A stretch of DNA of 42,503 nt from Anaerobiospirillum succiniciproducens DSM 6400. Lineage in GTDB: Bacteria; Pseudomonadota; Gammaproteobacteria; Enterobacterales; Succinivibrionaceae. Under the pieces are notes generated by a model. It ran no database searches and had not been told where the DNA came from. It worked only from the letters and a program-made list of their open reading frames with translations. Position 1 is the stretch's first letter, and the number at the start of each line of letters is the position of its first letter. The position numbers and the translations under genes are program-made. Shown here one piece after another: positions 24,641-34,671 of this stretch. The stretch is taken from positions 1 to 42,503 of the forward strand of contig NZ_AXWV01000034.1 in assembly GCF_000482845.1 (NCBI RefSeq), written 5' to 3'.

Positions 24641-26479
24641 TTACTTCTCAGCCTTACCGCCAGCTGCACGGAATGCACGTACACGCTCAAGCTCAGATAA
24701 GAACTTCTTACGGATACGGATGGACTTAGGAGTAACCTCAACGAGCTCGTCCTCGTTAATGAACTCTAATGCCTGCTCTAAGCTCATGTGAACAGCAGGA
24801 GTTAAGATGATGTTGTCATCGGAACCTGCTGCACGAACGTTGGTGAGCTTCTTGGTCTTTAAGCAGTTAACGGTTAAGTCGTTGGAGCGAACGTGCAGAC
24901 CGATAACCTGACCCTCGTAAACCTCTTCACCTGCGTCTACGAACAGACGGCCACGCTCTTGTAAGAACCATAAAGCGTATGGAACGGCCTTACCAGTGTC
25001 GTTAGAAATCAGAACACCGTTAGCACGCTCACCGATAGAGCCACCTACATACTCGTCATAGCTGTCGAAGGTGTGGTACATAAGACCAGTACCAGAGGTT
25101 AAGGTCATGTATAAGCTCTGGAAGCCGATAAGACCACGAGCTGGGATGCGGTAGTCTAAACGTACACGGCCCTTACCATCTGGGCTCATGTTCTTAAGCT
25201 CACCCTTACGACGGCCGAGCTCTTCCATTACGCCACCCTGATCACCTTCTTCGAGGTCTAAGGTTAATACCTCGTATGGCTCTAAGGTCTTGCCGTTCTC
25301 ATCCTTGTGAAGAATAACTTCAGGACGGGATACGCCAAGCTCGTAGCCCTCACGACGCATCTGCTCAATTAAAACAGATAAGTGCAGCTCACCACGGCCT
25401 GATACACGGAACTTGTCAGCGTCATCAGTGTTCTCAACGCGCAGAGCTACGTTGTGTACCAGCTCAGTACGTAAGCGCTCTTCAATGTTACGTGAAGTAA
25501 CGAACTTGCCTTCCTTACCTGCAAATGGTGAGGTGTTAACACAGAAGGTCATGGACACAGTTGGCTCGTCAACAGATAAAGGAGGCAGAGCCTCAACAGC
25601 TTGTGGAGAGCAAATGGTGTCAGAAATCTTAAGCTCGCCTAAACCAGTAATAGCGATAATGTCGCCAGCACCAGCCTCAGCTACCTCAGAACGGTGCAGA
25701 CCTAAGTAACCTAAAACCTGACCTATCTTACCTTGACGGGTGGAGCCATCAGCACCAACGATGGTTACAGGCTGATTGGTCTTAACGCTACCACGGGTGA
25801 TACGACCAACACCGATAACACCGACGTATGAGGTGAAGTCTAATGATGAGATCTGCATTTGCAGCTGACCTGCTGGATCAGCCTGTGGTGGGCTTACCTT
25901 TTCAATGATGGCATTGAATAAAGGCTCCATGGTGTCGCCATGGTTCTCTGGATCTAAAGAAGCCCAGCCTGATAATGCGGATGCATAAATAACAGGGAAG
26001 TCGAGCTGCTCATCGGTTGCACCTAAGTTGTCGAACAGATCGAATACCTGATCAATAACCCAGTCAGGACGTGCACCTGGACGATCGCACTTGTTAATTA
26101 CAACGATTGGGCGCAGACCACGAGCAAAAGCCTTCTGAGTTACGAAGCGGGTTTGTGGCATTGGGCCATCTACAGCGTCAACGAGCAGCAGTACTGAGTC
26201 AACCATGGACATAACGCGCTCAACCTCACCACCAAAGTCAGCGTGTCCTGGGGTGTCAACGATGTTGATGCGGTAGTCCTGCCAGTTGATGGCGGTATTC
26301 TTAGAAAGGATGGTAATGCCACGCTCTTTTTCAATGGCATTTGAGTCCATCACACGCTCTTGAGCGCTTTCATTACGATCAAGGGTGCCTGATTGACGCA
26401 ATAACTTGTCTACGAGAGTAGTCTTGCCATGATCAACGTGGGCAATGATGGCAATGTTACGGATCTTTTGAACATCCAT
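24641..26479 (-). CDS. typA: Ribosome-associated GTPase TypA/BipA
   Basis: Translational GTPase related to EF-G that acts in ribosome assembly and stress/low-temperature growth. The 612-aa protein (E. coli 607) begins with [20 protein letters not shown] (G1), then [12 protein letters not shown] (G2), [15 protein letters not shown] (G3) and [11 protein letters not shown] (G4). Domain II, EF-G-like domains and the conserved RGLIGFQ and [12 protein letters not shown] segments of the BipA-specific C-terminus follow. The start ATG has TAGG about 9 nt upstream. It points the same way as ntrB, whereas in E. coli it is divergent from glnA. Confidence 0.97.
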   Translation of the reverse strand: MDVQKIRNIAIIAHVDHGKTTLVDKLLRQSGTLDRNESAQERVMDSNAIEKERGITILSKNTAINWQDYRINIVDTPGHADFGGEVERVMSMVDSVLLLVDAVDGPMPQTRFVTQKAFARGLRPIVVINKCDRPGARPDWVIDQVFDLFDNLGATDEQLDFPVIYASALSGWASLDPENHGDTMEPLFNAIIEKVSPPQADPAGQLQMQISSLDFTSYVGVIGVGRITRGSVKTNQPVTIVGADGSTRQGKIGQVLGYLGLHRSEVAEAGAGDIIAITGLGELKISDTICSPQAVEALPPLSVDEPTVSMTFCVNTSPFAGKEGKFVTSRNIEERLRTELVHNVALRVENTDDADKFRVSGRGELHLSVLIEQMRREGYELGVSRPEVILHKDENGKTLEPYEVLTLDLEEGDQGGVMEELGRRKGELKNMSPDGKGRVRLDYRIPARGLIGFQSLYMTLTSGTGLMYHTFDSYDEYVGGSIGERANGVLISNDTGKAVPYALWFLQERGRLFVDAGEEVYEGQVIGLHVRSNDLTVNCLKTKKLTNVRAAGSDDNIILTPAVHMSLEQALEFINEDELVEVTPKSIRIRKKFLSELERVRAFRAAGGKAEK

Positions 26480-27172
26480 GGAGAAATACCTATTGTGGAA
26501 TACCGAGCTATACGGGTATTTAAGAGCATGAACTGCACTTGGCAGTGCATTTAAAATCTACAAGAACCAGAGCCTAGAACATCTCTGTAGAGCACTGTAA
26601 GGTACAGGATCTTTAGCATTACTATCATGGTCTGTAAGATTGCTAAGGCGTTACCTTAGGAACAAAAGAAATGATGTTAGCTAAAAGATAATACTGTTCT
26701 TACGTGCATAGAAAACTAAACTTTAAGCTAAGAGCATAGTCTCTAGCTAAGGCTCAGCTGACATATCTATCAGTGTCGAATCTGCACCTAAAGTCAATTT
26801 TGCGATCTCTTTCGCGCTTTGTTACTTGTAAGCTTGAAAAAACGGCCCCGCTATTTTAGCGCAAAAATCTCTAGAACGGTGTGCATTTTAAAATTTCTCT
26901 TTTTACTAGAGTTAACTGTCATCAATACGATAAACATCATCTTTGTTAGCAAGAGGTTCACTCTAATTGCAAGCCTTTCTCATAAGAGGCAGGCCTCACA
27001 GCAACACTTGTGCTCTAAAACGACTATACAGAGCTACTAAAACATATAAGGCTTACAGATTGCATCAAAGCGCATACACAATTATCAAGATCGAATACAA
27101 TTACAGATTACTGGCCCAAGATTGGGCTTAGAAAATTAAGATACAGAACAATCATTAAGCTGGAGTAAGTAA
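26480..27172. other. Divergent promoter region typA / yihY
   Basis: A 693-bp region between two divergent genes that must hold both promoters. I see no long repeat, RNA gene or clear operator. Apparent small frames inside it (for example 26819-27040 plus) lack family features and ribosome sites. Confidence 0.4.
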
Positions 27173-28147
27173 ATGTTGGAGCTTATAAAGTATTTTATAC
27201 GGCGTATCAAACGTGATGGTATTGGTATTGAAGCTGCAGCGCTTGCTTATACCTCAATACTAGCGTTAGTTCCTGCATTAACTATCATCTTGTCAATCTT
27301 TGCTATGGTTCCATCCTTTGAGCCAGTCAAAGAATCAATGATGAGCTTTATTCAGGATAATTTTGTTCCTGTGTTTGCCGACGCTATCATGGGGTCACTG
27401 CAAAAGTTTGTAGATCATGCAGGTTCTATGACGGTAACCGGTCTTCTAGTGCTGTTTATCGTCAGTATGATGCTCATTCGAGCCATTGATAAGGCTATCA
27501 ACCGTATTTGGCGTGGTTCTCAACGTCGTAAGATCATTACTTTCGCTATTTATTGGACCTTGCTGACAGTGGGCCCTCTTGCTATGGGTATTACGGTTTG
27601 GGCTACCTCTAGTATCGTGGCTTTGCAGATTTTTCAGGACATGGAGATGGCCACAGCTGTACGCACAGTCTTATATGTACTGCCTTTCTTCGTGCAAGCT
27701 GCCTTAATCTTTGTTCTTTATACAGTCTTGCCAGTAGCTCGCGTTAAATCACGCGATGCTTTATTAAGTGCCGTTGTGGTTGCTCTCTTATTTGAAATCT
27801 CTAAGCGTGTATTTGCCGCCTTTATTATCAATTTCTCAGATTATGAAGCTATCTATGGCGCTTTAGCTGCACTGCCTGTACTGATGATTTGGATTTATAT
27901 CAACTGGTGGCTGGTGCTTTTAGGAGCTGAGCTTACAGCTGTTCTGGGTATTGCTCGCTCTGAGCACTCTAAAGAAGTACCATCAATGATTCACTCCATA
28001 GTTGACACTATGGGTAAGGATACTAAGAAGCCTGAGCAGATTATTTCCGATGCTCTTGCCTATGAAAAAGAGCCAGCTCCTCGTTCAGCTATCAAGGTTC
28101 ATGTATCTCCAGTCCGTCGCGACAACGCTGTCGAGCATAAAAAATAG
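27173..28147 (+). CDS. yihY: YihY/BrkB family inner-membrane protein
   Basis: Integral membrane protein of the UPF0761/YihY-BrkB family, once called 'ribonuclease BN' in error; the true function is unresolved. The 324-aa protein (E. coli 290) has about six hydrophobic segments. Family signatures are LAYTSILALVPALTIILS near the N-terminus, AINRIWRG in the middle and YEAIYGALAALPVLMIWIYI followed by WWLVLLGAELTA near the end. A basic soluble tail of ~55 residues follows the last helix. GGAG lies 8 nt before the ATG. In E. coli it sits a few genes from typA, as here. It is convergent with the AsmA-family gene. Confidence 0.93.
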   Translation: MLELIKYFIRRIKRDGIGIEAAALAYTSILALVPALTIILSIFAMVPSFEPVKESMMSFIQDNFVPVFADAIMGSLQKFVDHAGSMTVTGLLVLFIVSMMLIRAIDKAINRIWRGSQRRKIITFAIYWTLLTVGPLAMGITVWATSSIVALQIFQDMEMATAVRTVLYVLPFFVQAALIFVLYTVLPVARVKSRDALLSAVVVALLFEISKRVFAAFIINFSDYEAIYGALAALPVLMIWIYINWWLVLLGAELTAVLGIARSEHSKEVPSMIHSIVDTMGKDTKKPEQIISDALAYEKEPAPRSAIKVHVSPVRRDNAVEHKK

Positions 28148-28244
28148 CAAACCAACGCTACATATCTAAACACTGCTCTTTTCCAATCTTACAAGCGGGC
28201 AATATCCAACATACGATACACTGCGCACGCTCCTGCCTAAGCTT

Positions 28245-28280
28245 AAAAAGTACAAGGCCATGCTCTAAGCATGGCCTTGT
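28245..28280 (-). terminator. Terminator of the AsmA-family gene
   Basis: A 12-bp perfect stem, ACAAGGCCATGC with GCATGGCCTTGT around TCTAA, followed on the minus strand by ACTTTTTAA. It begins 16 nt past the stop codon. Confidence 0.85.
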
Positions 28281-28295
28281 CTAGCAAGTCGATAA

Positions 28296-31200
28296 TTAGA
28301 AGATCAGCTCTTCTTCACCCTCTTCGCTATCAAAGAAGCTGTCTATAAGTACGTTCTTGAGAAGATCGGTCTCAGTCTTATCTGCCTGAGCTTGAGCTTC
28401 AGCGCTTATTGCTTCATTGCTCTTATTGGCAGTCTGCTTAGGCTCATCTCCTCCTGCACTATTATCACTAGCAGCTACAGCCTCACTCTTCTTAGATTGT
28501 GCATCGTCCTTAGCTACCTCACTTGCCTCACTTGTAGTTTCAGCCTTTGCAGTGTCTTCACCTGGCACTGCAGCTACAGTTTCAGCCTTTGCACTGTCTT
28601 CACCTATCTCGGTAGCTACAGCCTCTGCATCGCTTTGTGGGTTAGTATCTTGGGCTTGGGCTTGAGCATTAGCAGCATCTGCACTAGTCTCTTCCTGGTC
28701 TTTGGGTGCTACAGTGCTGTCTGCGTCCTTGGCTGGGGCGCTGGTTTGGGTAGAGTTAATTACAGCGGTATTTGTCTTGGTGGACTTTTGGTCGGAAACT
28801 GAGGAGGTTTGAGCAGGAGAAGTGGAGAGGTTTTCGGTAGGATCACCTGATAAAGATGAGGCGGCTTGAGTGGAGTCAGGAGTGTCTTTTGCTGAAGAAT
28901 CTTTTGTCTTGACGCTAGAGTCTTGGTCCTTATCAGAGGACTTACTATCTGTTGCCTCAAAAGCTCGGTCAGTGCTGGTATCTGTCTTTTTATCTGGAGC
29001 TTTGTCTGAAGACTCAGAGCCATCGGAACTCACTTTAGCTGATGATGTATTGCCTTCATCGTGAGTATCTGACTTAGTGGCATTACTATCTTGTGTTGCC
29101 TTTGGCTCTTGAGCGCTGTCTGTTTTAGGAGCTCTGTTATCGCCAGGCTTTTCATCTTTGCTCTTATCCTTAGCTGCCTGATCTATTAGCTGAGCACTCT
29201 TGTCATCCTCCGCTGCACTATCATTTGATGAGTTTGAGCTCTCATCGCTATTGTCTTGCCTTGAAGATGCCTCATTAGATTTATCCTCTTGAGGCTTTAA
29301 CTCTTCTTTTTTGTCAGTGCTGCTTGATTTGTCAGATAGTGAGCTAGAGTCTGCAGCGCTACTTACCTTTGGATCATGACTAGTTTCTTGTAGCTTGTCC
29401 TTATCATCATCAGACTTTTGCGGCTCTTCAATCTTTACCTTGCCATTAAGGACGGCAGCTGCATCAGTCTGCTCTTTAGCCTTAGCGTTCTCATCGTACT
29501 GAGGCAGATATAAACCAGGGCGCTGCTCTCCACGACGTAATGGGATAATTGCAAAGCGTGGTTCATCGAGATCACCTAAGATGGTTACCTTAGTAGAGCT
29601 ATCCTTTGCAGGACTGATGAAAAAGCTATTGCCTGAGATCTTATTACGCTCATAGTCTGCATTGACTGATAAGCGCATGTTGGCAGTAGATAAAGCCATG
29701 GAGGTAGTATTTTGAGCTACACCTTGATTAAAGGTGGTGGTGCTCTTAAGAGCGGAGATACCGGCAACAGCGCCTTGTACACCAGTGAGCAGCTCGGTAT
29801 AGGACAGCTCGTAGTTCTTGTCTTTACCACCGTTAATGAGGTCTAAGCCAAAGTCTGAGATGAGCATGGCATCAGAGTTAACATTAAGCTTACCTTTGGC
29901 TTCATTGATGAGGCTCTCAAAGGTCTTAGCTTGGGCTTTAGACTCTAAGCTTAAGTTTACATCCATCCTGCCAGTAAGCATGTGGCTTACTAAGTTGGAG
30001 TTTAAGTCTGCACTCTCAAAGTCAGGAGCATTGAGCTTAAGGTGGCTCTTATCAAATGCCTTAAGTGCAATGAGAGCCTCTGCAGCTGCTGATGATTCTT
30101 TGAACTTGGCATTTGGTACTTCGACTAAGAGTTTATCTGCATCTAAGAGCCACTTGCTGTGCATGCTGCTAATTAGCAGATCGGAGTATAAGAAGTTCTT
30201 AAACTCAAGCTCCATAGCGGCAGTATTGGCGCTCTTTGCAACAGCATCAGCTGTAGCCACCTTATTATCTACAGCGGTCTTATCCGCATCAGCACTATCC
30301 TGACTGTCCTTTTTAGCCTCAGTGTTGGCAAAGACATTGTCTTTAAGGACAGATACGCTAGAGAGCAGACGATAGAACTCATCTTGGTCTTTTTGTTGTG
30401 CTTGACCCTTTATAGAAAGATTATCAGCAGTGCCAGTGATGGATTGGATCGACATTGGCAGTGAGTTTAAGTATGACAAAAACTCCAAAGACTCAAAGCC
30501 AGCATGCTTGAGGTTAAAGGTGTATTCGTTAAGGCCTGCACTTAAGAACTTTAAGCGTGGGGTGTTGATTGCTAGCTTGGCCTTTTTCATGAGGAGCTTT
30601 TCTAAGTTGAGCTCTTTGTTCTTATGGTCAAGCTCACCTTGTGCAAGATAGCGTCCCTCATAGACATTACCTTGCAACTTAAAGGTAAAAGCATCTTTGG
30701 AGAAAGTAGCACTTACCTCATTGCTCTCCATAGTGGTTTGCAAATTAGGCATTGAGATTTCATCAGCGCTACCGTTAAAGGTGCCTTGAATGCCATTAGA
30801 GGTGATCTTGAGATCTTCAATATTGCCATTGATACCTTGGACAATATAAGTACTCAAGTTCACATCATCTGCTTTTGGAGTATGGCTTTGCTTAGCGCCT
30901 TGCTTGCCACCTTTGTCTGCAGCATTTTGCGCATCTTCAGCTGCTTTAGCTGCTGCTAAAGTATTAGTGTTCTTTGAGCTATGAGGCTTGCTCTTACGGG
31001 CAGATGGAGCATCATCAGAGAGAATGACATCGGTTAAGACAGTGCTTTGTGATGTCAAAGTGATGTTCTCTGGGCTAGTGAGGCCTGAGTAGATGATGAC
31101 ATTGGCAAGACTGAGCTCATCAAGCTTGATATCGGTGATAACCTGCGGCGTGCCGTTAGCACCATCAGCTTTGTTCTCTTGATTGGCGTTGGCGCTATTA

Positions 31201-31913
31201 GCATTGGCAAGGCTTTGGTTGTACATGCCTTTACCTGAGATGATGCCACCATACATTTGTACGCTAAAGTTATTAAGGCGCATGCCATCTGGTGCTTGTT
31301 CAAAATCCACCACAAAGCTCTTAGCTTGCTCTTTAAAGAGGCTAAGTTTTTCTGAGGCTAAGGAGCCTGATCTGAAGGTAAGACCTTCTTTGTCGCTAAA
31401 GGAGACCTGGTTTAAGCGAATGGTCGCATCCTTGGTCTTCAAAAAGCGAGTATTGATTGGAGTGTGATGGAAGCGAACGGCATTAGCGCGAATAGACTTA
31501 TAGCCTGCTTTTGACGAGGAGAGCGCGGCGAGATCTTCTTTGCTTAGCTTAAGATCGTTGATGTAGATATCGTTGATCTTCAGCTCATCATCAGACAAAG
31601 CAGAGCTAATATCGTACTCAAGGTACAGTTCACCTACAGTGGATGAGCCAAACTTAACGTTGTTGAGCTTGATAACATCTGGGTATACAGGGGAGAACTC
31701 GGCATCTTCAATAGTGACATCTAAACCTGTTTGCTTAGACAGGTAGGAGCCTAAAGGGCCTTTAATCGCTGTACCGTTAAAGAAGATAGCGACCAAGGTA
31801 AAGCCAACCACAGTGAACGCACCGGCAGCAGCGCCTGCGCGAATCATGCAGCTTAATACTTTGCTTTGCGAACGCTCAGCGCGTCTTTTATGGTAAAGGC
31901 CTACCATCTTCAT
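28296..31913 (-). CDS. AsmA-family protein with very long acidic/Ser-rich tail
   Basis: AsmA-like envelope protein: one N-terminal membrane anchor (about residues 24-46, GAAAGAFTVVGFTLVAIFF) followed by the AsmA start (LSKQTGLDVTIEDAEFSPVYPDVIKLNNVKF) and extended beta-rich repeats typical of the family, which also includes TamB and YhdP lipid-bridge proteins. The AsmA-like C-terminal part (NANMRLSVNADYER, then FFISPAKDSS) ends near residue 800. The last ~375 residues are almost entirely Ser, Asp, Lys, Ala, Thr, Glu and Gln, clearly disordered, then end in a hydrophobic-acidic motif LLKNVLIDSFFDSEEGEEE. Total 1205 aa. E. coli YicH (569 aa, near recG) is the likely positional counterpart. Start uncertain: Met1 or Met3. 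Confidence 0.82.
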   Translation of the reverse strand: MKMVGLYHKRRAERSQSKVLSCMIRAGAAAGAFTVVGFTLVAIFFNGTAIKGPLGSYLSKQTGLDVTIEDAEFSPVYPDVIKLNNVKFGSSTVGELYLEYDISSALSDDELKINDIYINDLKLSKEDLAALSSSKAGYKSIRANAVRFHHTPINTRFLKTKDATIRLNQVSFSDKEGLTFRSGSLASEKLSLFKEQAKSFVVDFEQAPDGMRLNNFSVQMYGGIISGKGMYNQSLANANSANANQENKADGANGTPQVITDIKLDELSLANVIIYSGLTSPENITLTSQSTVLTDVILSDDAPSARKSKPHSSKNTNTLAAAKAAEDAQNAADKGGKQGAKQSHTPKADDVNLSTYIVQGINGNIEDLKITSNGIQGTFNGSADEISMPNLQTTMESNEVSATFSKDAFTFKLQGNVYEGRYLAQGELDHKNKELNLEKLLMKKAKLAINTPRLKFLSAGLNEYTFNLKHAGFESLEFLSYLNSLPMSIQSITGTADNLSIKGQAQQKDQDEFYRLLSSVSVLKDNVFANTEAKKDSQDSADADKTAVDNKVATADAVAKSANTAAMELEFKNFLYSDLLISSMHSKWLLDADKLLVEVPNAKFKESSAAAEALIALKAFDKSHLKLNAPDFESADLNSNLVSHMLTGRMDVNLSLESKAQAKTFESLINEAKGKLNVNSDAMLISDFGLDLINGGKDKNYELSYTELLTGVQGAVAGISALKSTTTFNQGVAQNTTSMALSTANMRLSVNADYERNKISGNSFFISPAKDSSTKVTILGDLDEPRFAIIPLRRGEQRPGLYLPQYDENAKAKEQTDAAAVLNGKVKIEEPQKSDDDKDKLQETSHDPKVSSAADSSSLSDKSSSTDKKEELKPQEDKSNEASSRQDNSDESSNSSNDSAAEDDKSAQLIDQAAKDKSKDEKPGDNRAPKTDSAQEPKATQDSNATKSDTHDEGNTSSAKVSSDGSESSDKAPDKKTDTSTDRAFEATDSKSSDKDQDSSVKTKDSSAKDTPDSTQAASSLSGDPTENLSTSPAQTSSVSDQKSTKTNTAVINSTQTSAPAKDADSTVAPKDQEETSADAANAQAQAQDTNPQSDAEAVATEIGEDSAKAETVAAVPGEDTAKAETTSEASEVAKDDAQSKKSEAVAASDNSAGGDEPKQTANKSNEAISAEAQAQADKTETDLLKNVLIDSFFDSEEGEEELIF
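28536..28605. repeat. 42-bp-period duplication in the AsmA tail coding region
   Basis: AGTTTCAGCCTTTGCAGTGT and following bases (28536-28563) recur with one mismatch at 28578-28605. They encode GEDSAKAET and GEDTAKAET in the disordered tail, a sign of growth by local duplication. Confidence 0.75.
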
Positions 31914-32161
31914 TCACCGTAGATTGTTAACAGATGCCACATTACAAGCAAAATGCATTACCAGATATTCAAAAATGCCTGGTATTGTTTTGCCTTGCAA
32001 TACTTTCGCTACAGTGTACCTAATGCAAGCCCCGATGTGATCAAAAACTTATGTTCAGGGCTTATTTTTCTTCATTAGCGCTTGAAGATCGTTAAGACAG
32101 TGTAGTTTGAGCCATGATCTACATGCTTAAATCATGGCTAAATAGTACTTATGGGCGGGCG

Positions 32162-34297
32162 CTATTTTTTTGCCTTACCTGATAGAGGGCCGTTTTCGAG
32201 ATCTAAGACTTGCGGGAACCAGCGCATGATAAGGTTGCCTGCAGTCTCAGGATCGTTATTGAAAATCGCAGATGCTGCGCGAGTGGCATTTTCAATCAGA
32301 TCGTAATCTCGATTGAGATCGGCAAAACGGAAGTTTTCTTTACCCGCCTGATTAGTGCCAAAGAACTCACCAGGACCACGCATTAAAAGATCTTGATTAG
32401 CAATAGCAAAACCATTGGTGGTACTACGCATGATCTCAAGACGCTTAATGCCGCGCTCACGACGCTCATTATCTTTAGCTGGAGTATTGTTTTGGTGGAG
32501 TAATAAACAGAACGATGGTTTAGAGCCTCGGCCTACACGACCACGTAGCTGATGGAGCTGTGCAAGACCTAGACGATCGGCGTTTTCAATTACGATTACA
32601 GTGGCATTTGGCACATCCACGCCAACTTCCACAATTGTAGTAGCGACGAGAATATTGATCTCTCCTGAGATGAATGCCTCCATGGTCTCGTTCTTTTGCT
32701 TCTCGCTCATTTGAGCGTGCAGAAGTCCAATTTTCAGATCTGGCAGTAGCTCGGTAAGCTCTTTGTGACGCTTCTTAGCTGAAGTGGCATCTAAAAGCTC
32801 ATTTTCTTCAACTAATGGGCATACCCAATAGGCCTGATTGCCCTCATGACAGTGATGGTTGAGACGATCGGCCACTTCCTCGATGCGATCTTGACCAATG
32901 ATGGCTGTGGTAATTGGGGTACGACCCGCTGGAAGCACGTCAATGGTGGATACATCAGTATCTGAATAGAGGGCTTGTTGTAATGAACGTGGAATCGGGG
33001 TAGCTGTCATGAGCAGCTCATGGGCTGCGTATTCTTCAGGAGACTTGTTGAGCAATGCCTCTCGTTGATCTACACCAAAGCGGTGTTGCTCATCGACAAT
33101 GACTAAAGATAGGTTCTTATAGACTATGTCCTTTTGGAAGAGCGCATGGGTACCAACAAATATCAGTGCCTTTCCTGACTTAGCCTTTTCAAAGACGCTC
33201 TCACGTTCTTTTTTCTTTAAAGAGCCAATCACGCAGACTACTTCAAAGCCCATAGGCTCGAAGAGCTCAGAGATCTTGCGATGATGTTGTTTGGCCAAAA
33301 GCTCAGTTGGTGCAAGCAGAGCACATTGCATATTGGCACTAGCAAATTGCTCCATCACCATAGCTGCGACTAAGGTTTTACCCGAGCCTACGTCGCCGTG
33401 AACTAAGCGGCTCATTGCCTTGTTCTTGTTACAGTCACCCATGATCTCATCAAAGACACGACTTTGAGCATCAGTTGGGGTAAATGGTAGGCTCTTTAAG
33501 AGCTTTTCATGGCTTTTAGTATTAAGTTCAACGCTCTTAGCAGCTTTGCTTACTTGGCGAGCTTTAAGCTCAAGAATACTCAGCTTATAAGCCACGAGCT
33601 CTTCGTAGCAAATACGCTGATAGCTAGGCAGTGCTTCAAGTAGAACTAAACCATGATCCTCTCTAGGCTCAGGATTATGGGTAATCATGAGCGCACGAGT
33701 TAAGTCCATGCCGTATGGATTGAGCATGGTGGGCAAATACTCTTCAAGAGGGTGGCGAGCTAACAGAGTTAAAGCTAAATGGGTAAGCTCACGTAAGCGG
33801 TATTGAGTAATGCCTGCAGTTAAATGATAAACCGGCGAGAGTCTAGCAGGGAGCTCGATTTCGGAGCTATCAATAAAAGTAACTTCTGGGTGGGTAATGA
33901 CGTACTTTGGTGATGGACCATAAAAGTCCATACGTACGCTACCCCATGCAAGTACGGTGGTGCCTACAGTAAGTTTTTGTAGCAAATACTTACTTGCATG
34001 GAAGAAGATGATCTTGATATGTGAGCCTTCATGATCTTGAGCGGAAAACTCAGTAAGTTTTGGCTTGATACGTGGCGCTGAGGTAATAGTTAGCAAGAGA
34101 TTGCACGGTACATTCTCCTCAGGGGAGCTTTGTACTGAACGAATATAGGTGCGATCCTCATAGCGGAAAGGTAGGTTCATGAGCAAATCGTAAATGTTAG
34201 ATAAGCCCAATCGACCTAATTTAGCCATAGTCTGTGTTGCAACACTATTGATGCTCGACAGTGGCGTCGCTATAAATTGTGCATCCTGTCCTGGCAT
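32162..34297 (-). CDS. recG: ATP-dependent DNA helicase RecG
   Basis: Branch-migrating helicase that regresses stalled forks and processes Holliday junctions. The 711-aa protein (E. coli 693) has the N-terminal wedge/OB domain (LPFRYEDRT, then the PVYHLTAGITQYRLRELT region). The helicase core follows with Walker A GDVGSGKT, LLAPTELLAKQH (Ia), DEQH (II), MTATPIPRSL (III), EVGVDVPNATV (V) and QLRGRVGRG (VI), then the TRG region with RGPGEFFGTNQAG. The ATG at 34297 has CGGAG upstream. In E. coli recG ends the gmk-rpoZ-spoT-trmH-recG operon; here it lies 16 kb away beside the AsmA-family gene, and trmH is absent from the window. Confidence 0.97.
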   Translation of the reverse strand: MPGQDAQFIATPLSSINSVATQTMAKLGRLGLSNIYDLLMNLPFRYEDRTYIRSVQSSPEENVPCNLLLTITSAPRIKPKLTEFSAQDHEGSHIKIIFFHASKYLLQKLTVGTTVLAWGSVRMDFYGPSPKYVITHPEVTFIDSSEIELPARLSPVYHLTAGITQYRLRELTHLALTLLARHPLEEYLPTMLNPYGMDLTRALMITHNPEPREDHGLVLLEALPSYQRICYEELVAYKLSILELKARQVSKAAKSVELNTKSHEKLLKSLPFTPTDAQSRVFDEIMGDCNKNKAMSRLVHGDVGSGKTLVAAMVMEQFASANMQCALLAPTELLAKQHHRKISELFEPMGFEVVCVIGSLKKKERESVFEKAKSGKALIFVGTHALFQKDIVYKNLSLVIVDEQHRFGVDQREALLNKSPEEYAAHELLMTATPIPRSLQQALYSDTDVSTIDVLPAGRTPITTAIIGQDRIEEVADRLNHHCHEGNQAYWVCPLVEENELLDATSAKKRHKELTELLPDLKIGLLHAQMSEKQKNETMEAFISGEINILVATTIVEVGVDVPNATVIVIENADRLGLAQLHQLRGRVGRGSKPSFCLLLHQNNTPAKDNERRERGIKRLEIMRSTTNGFAIANQDLLMRGPGEFFGTNQAGKENFRFADLNRDYDLIENATRAASAIFNNDPETAGNLIMRWFPQVLDLENGPLSGKAKK

Positions 34298-34431
34298 AGC
34301 CTCGGCTCCGCATTGACCAATTATCGCCTAACCATGCACATAGCTTTTCAAGCTCACGCTAGATGGCCGTGCTGCTAGTAAGGCGCTCCTTGTATGGCAA
34401 AGAATCTAGATCGCCACTCAAGGCATAGGTC

Positions 34432-34440
34432 ATTATAGCA
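34432..34440 (-). promoter_or_regulatory. Extended -10 promoter, probably for recG
   Basis: TGCTATAAT on the minus strand (TGn plus consensus TATAAT), giving a recG leader of about 130 nt. No strong -35. Confidence 0.5.
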
Positions 34441-34585
34441 TCGGATGTTTTTAGAACTTTGCCCTCTGCTATATTCCTATACAATGCCGAACAATAGGAC
34501 TAGCTGTCATAGGCTTACATGATATTTGAAGATACATTAAACATGTATTATTGGACTTGATCTGCTATACAGGCTCAACTTAAGC

Positions 34586-34603
34586 TAATCTTATGTAAGA
34601 TTA
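34586..34603 (+). promoter_or_regulatory. 18-bp inverted repeat upstream of the hypothetical gene
   Basis: TAATCTTA-TG-TAAGATTA has perfect 8-bp arms. It lies 69 bp before the start codon of the orphan gene and could be an operator or a leader hairpin. Confidence 0.5.
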
Positions 34604-34671
34604 AGTGTTAATTAGAAGTAGTTCGTATGATCGCACTTAGCTTTCAAGTGAAAAAGGGATTTAGTTGAAAT

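Noticed and set aside
28392..28802. 136-codon plus-strand frame rich in Ser, Leu and Cys
   Set aside because: It is antisense to the low-complexity tail of the AsmA gene, whose repetitive codons leave other frames open.
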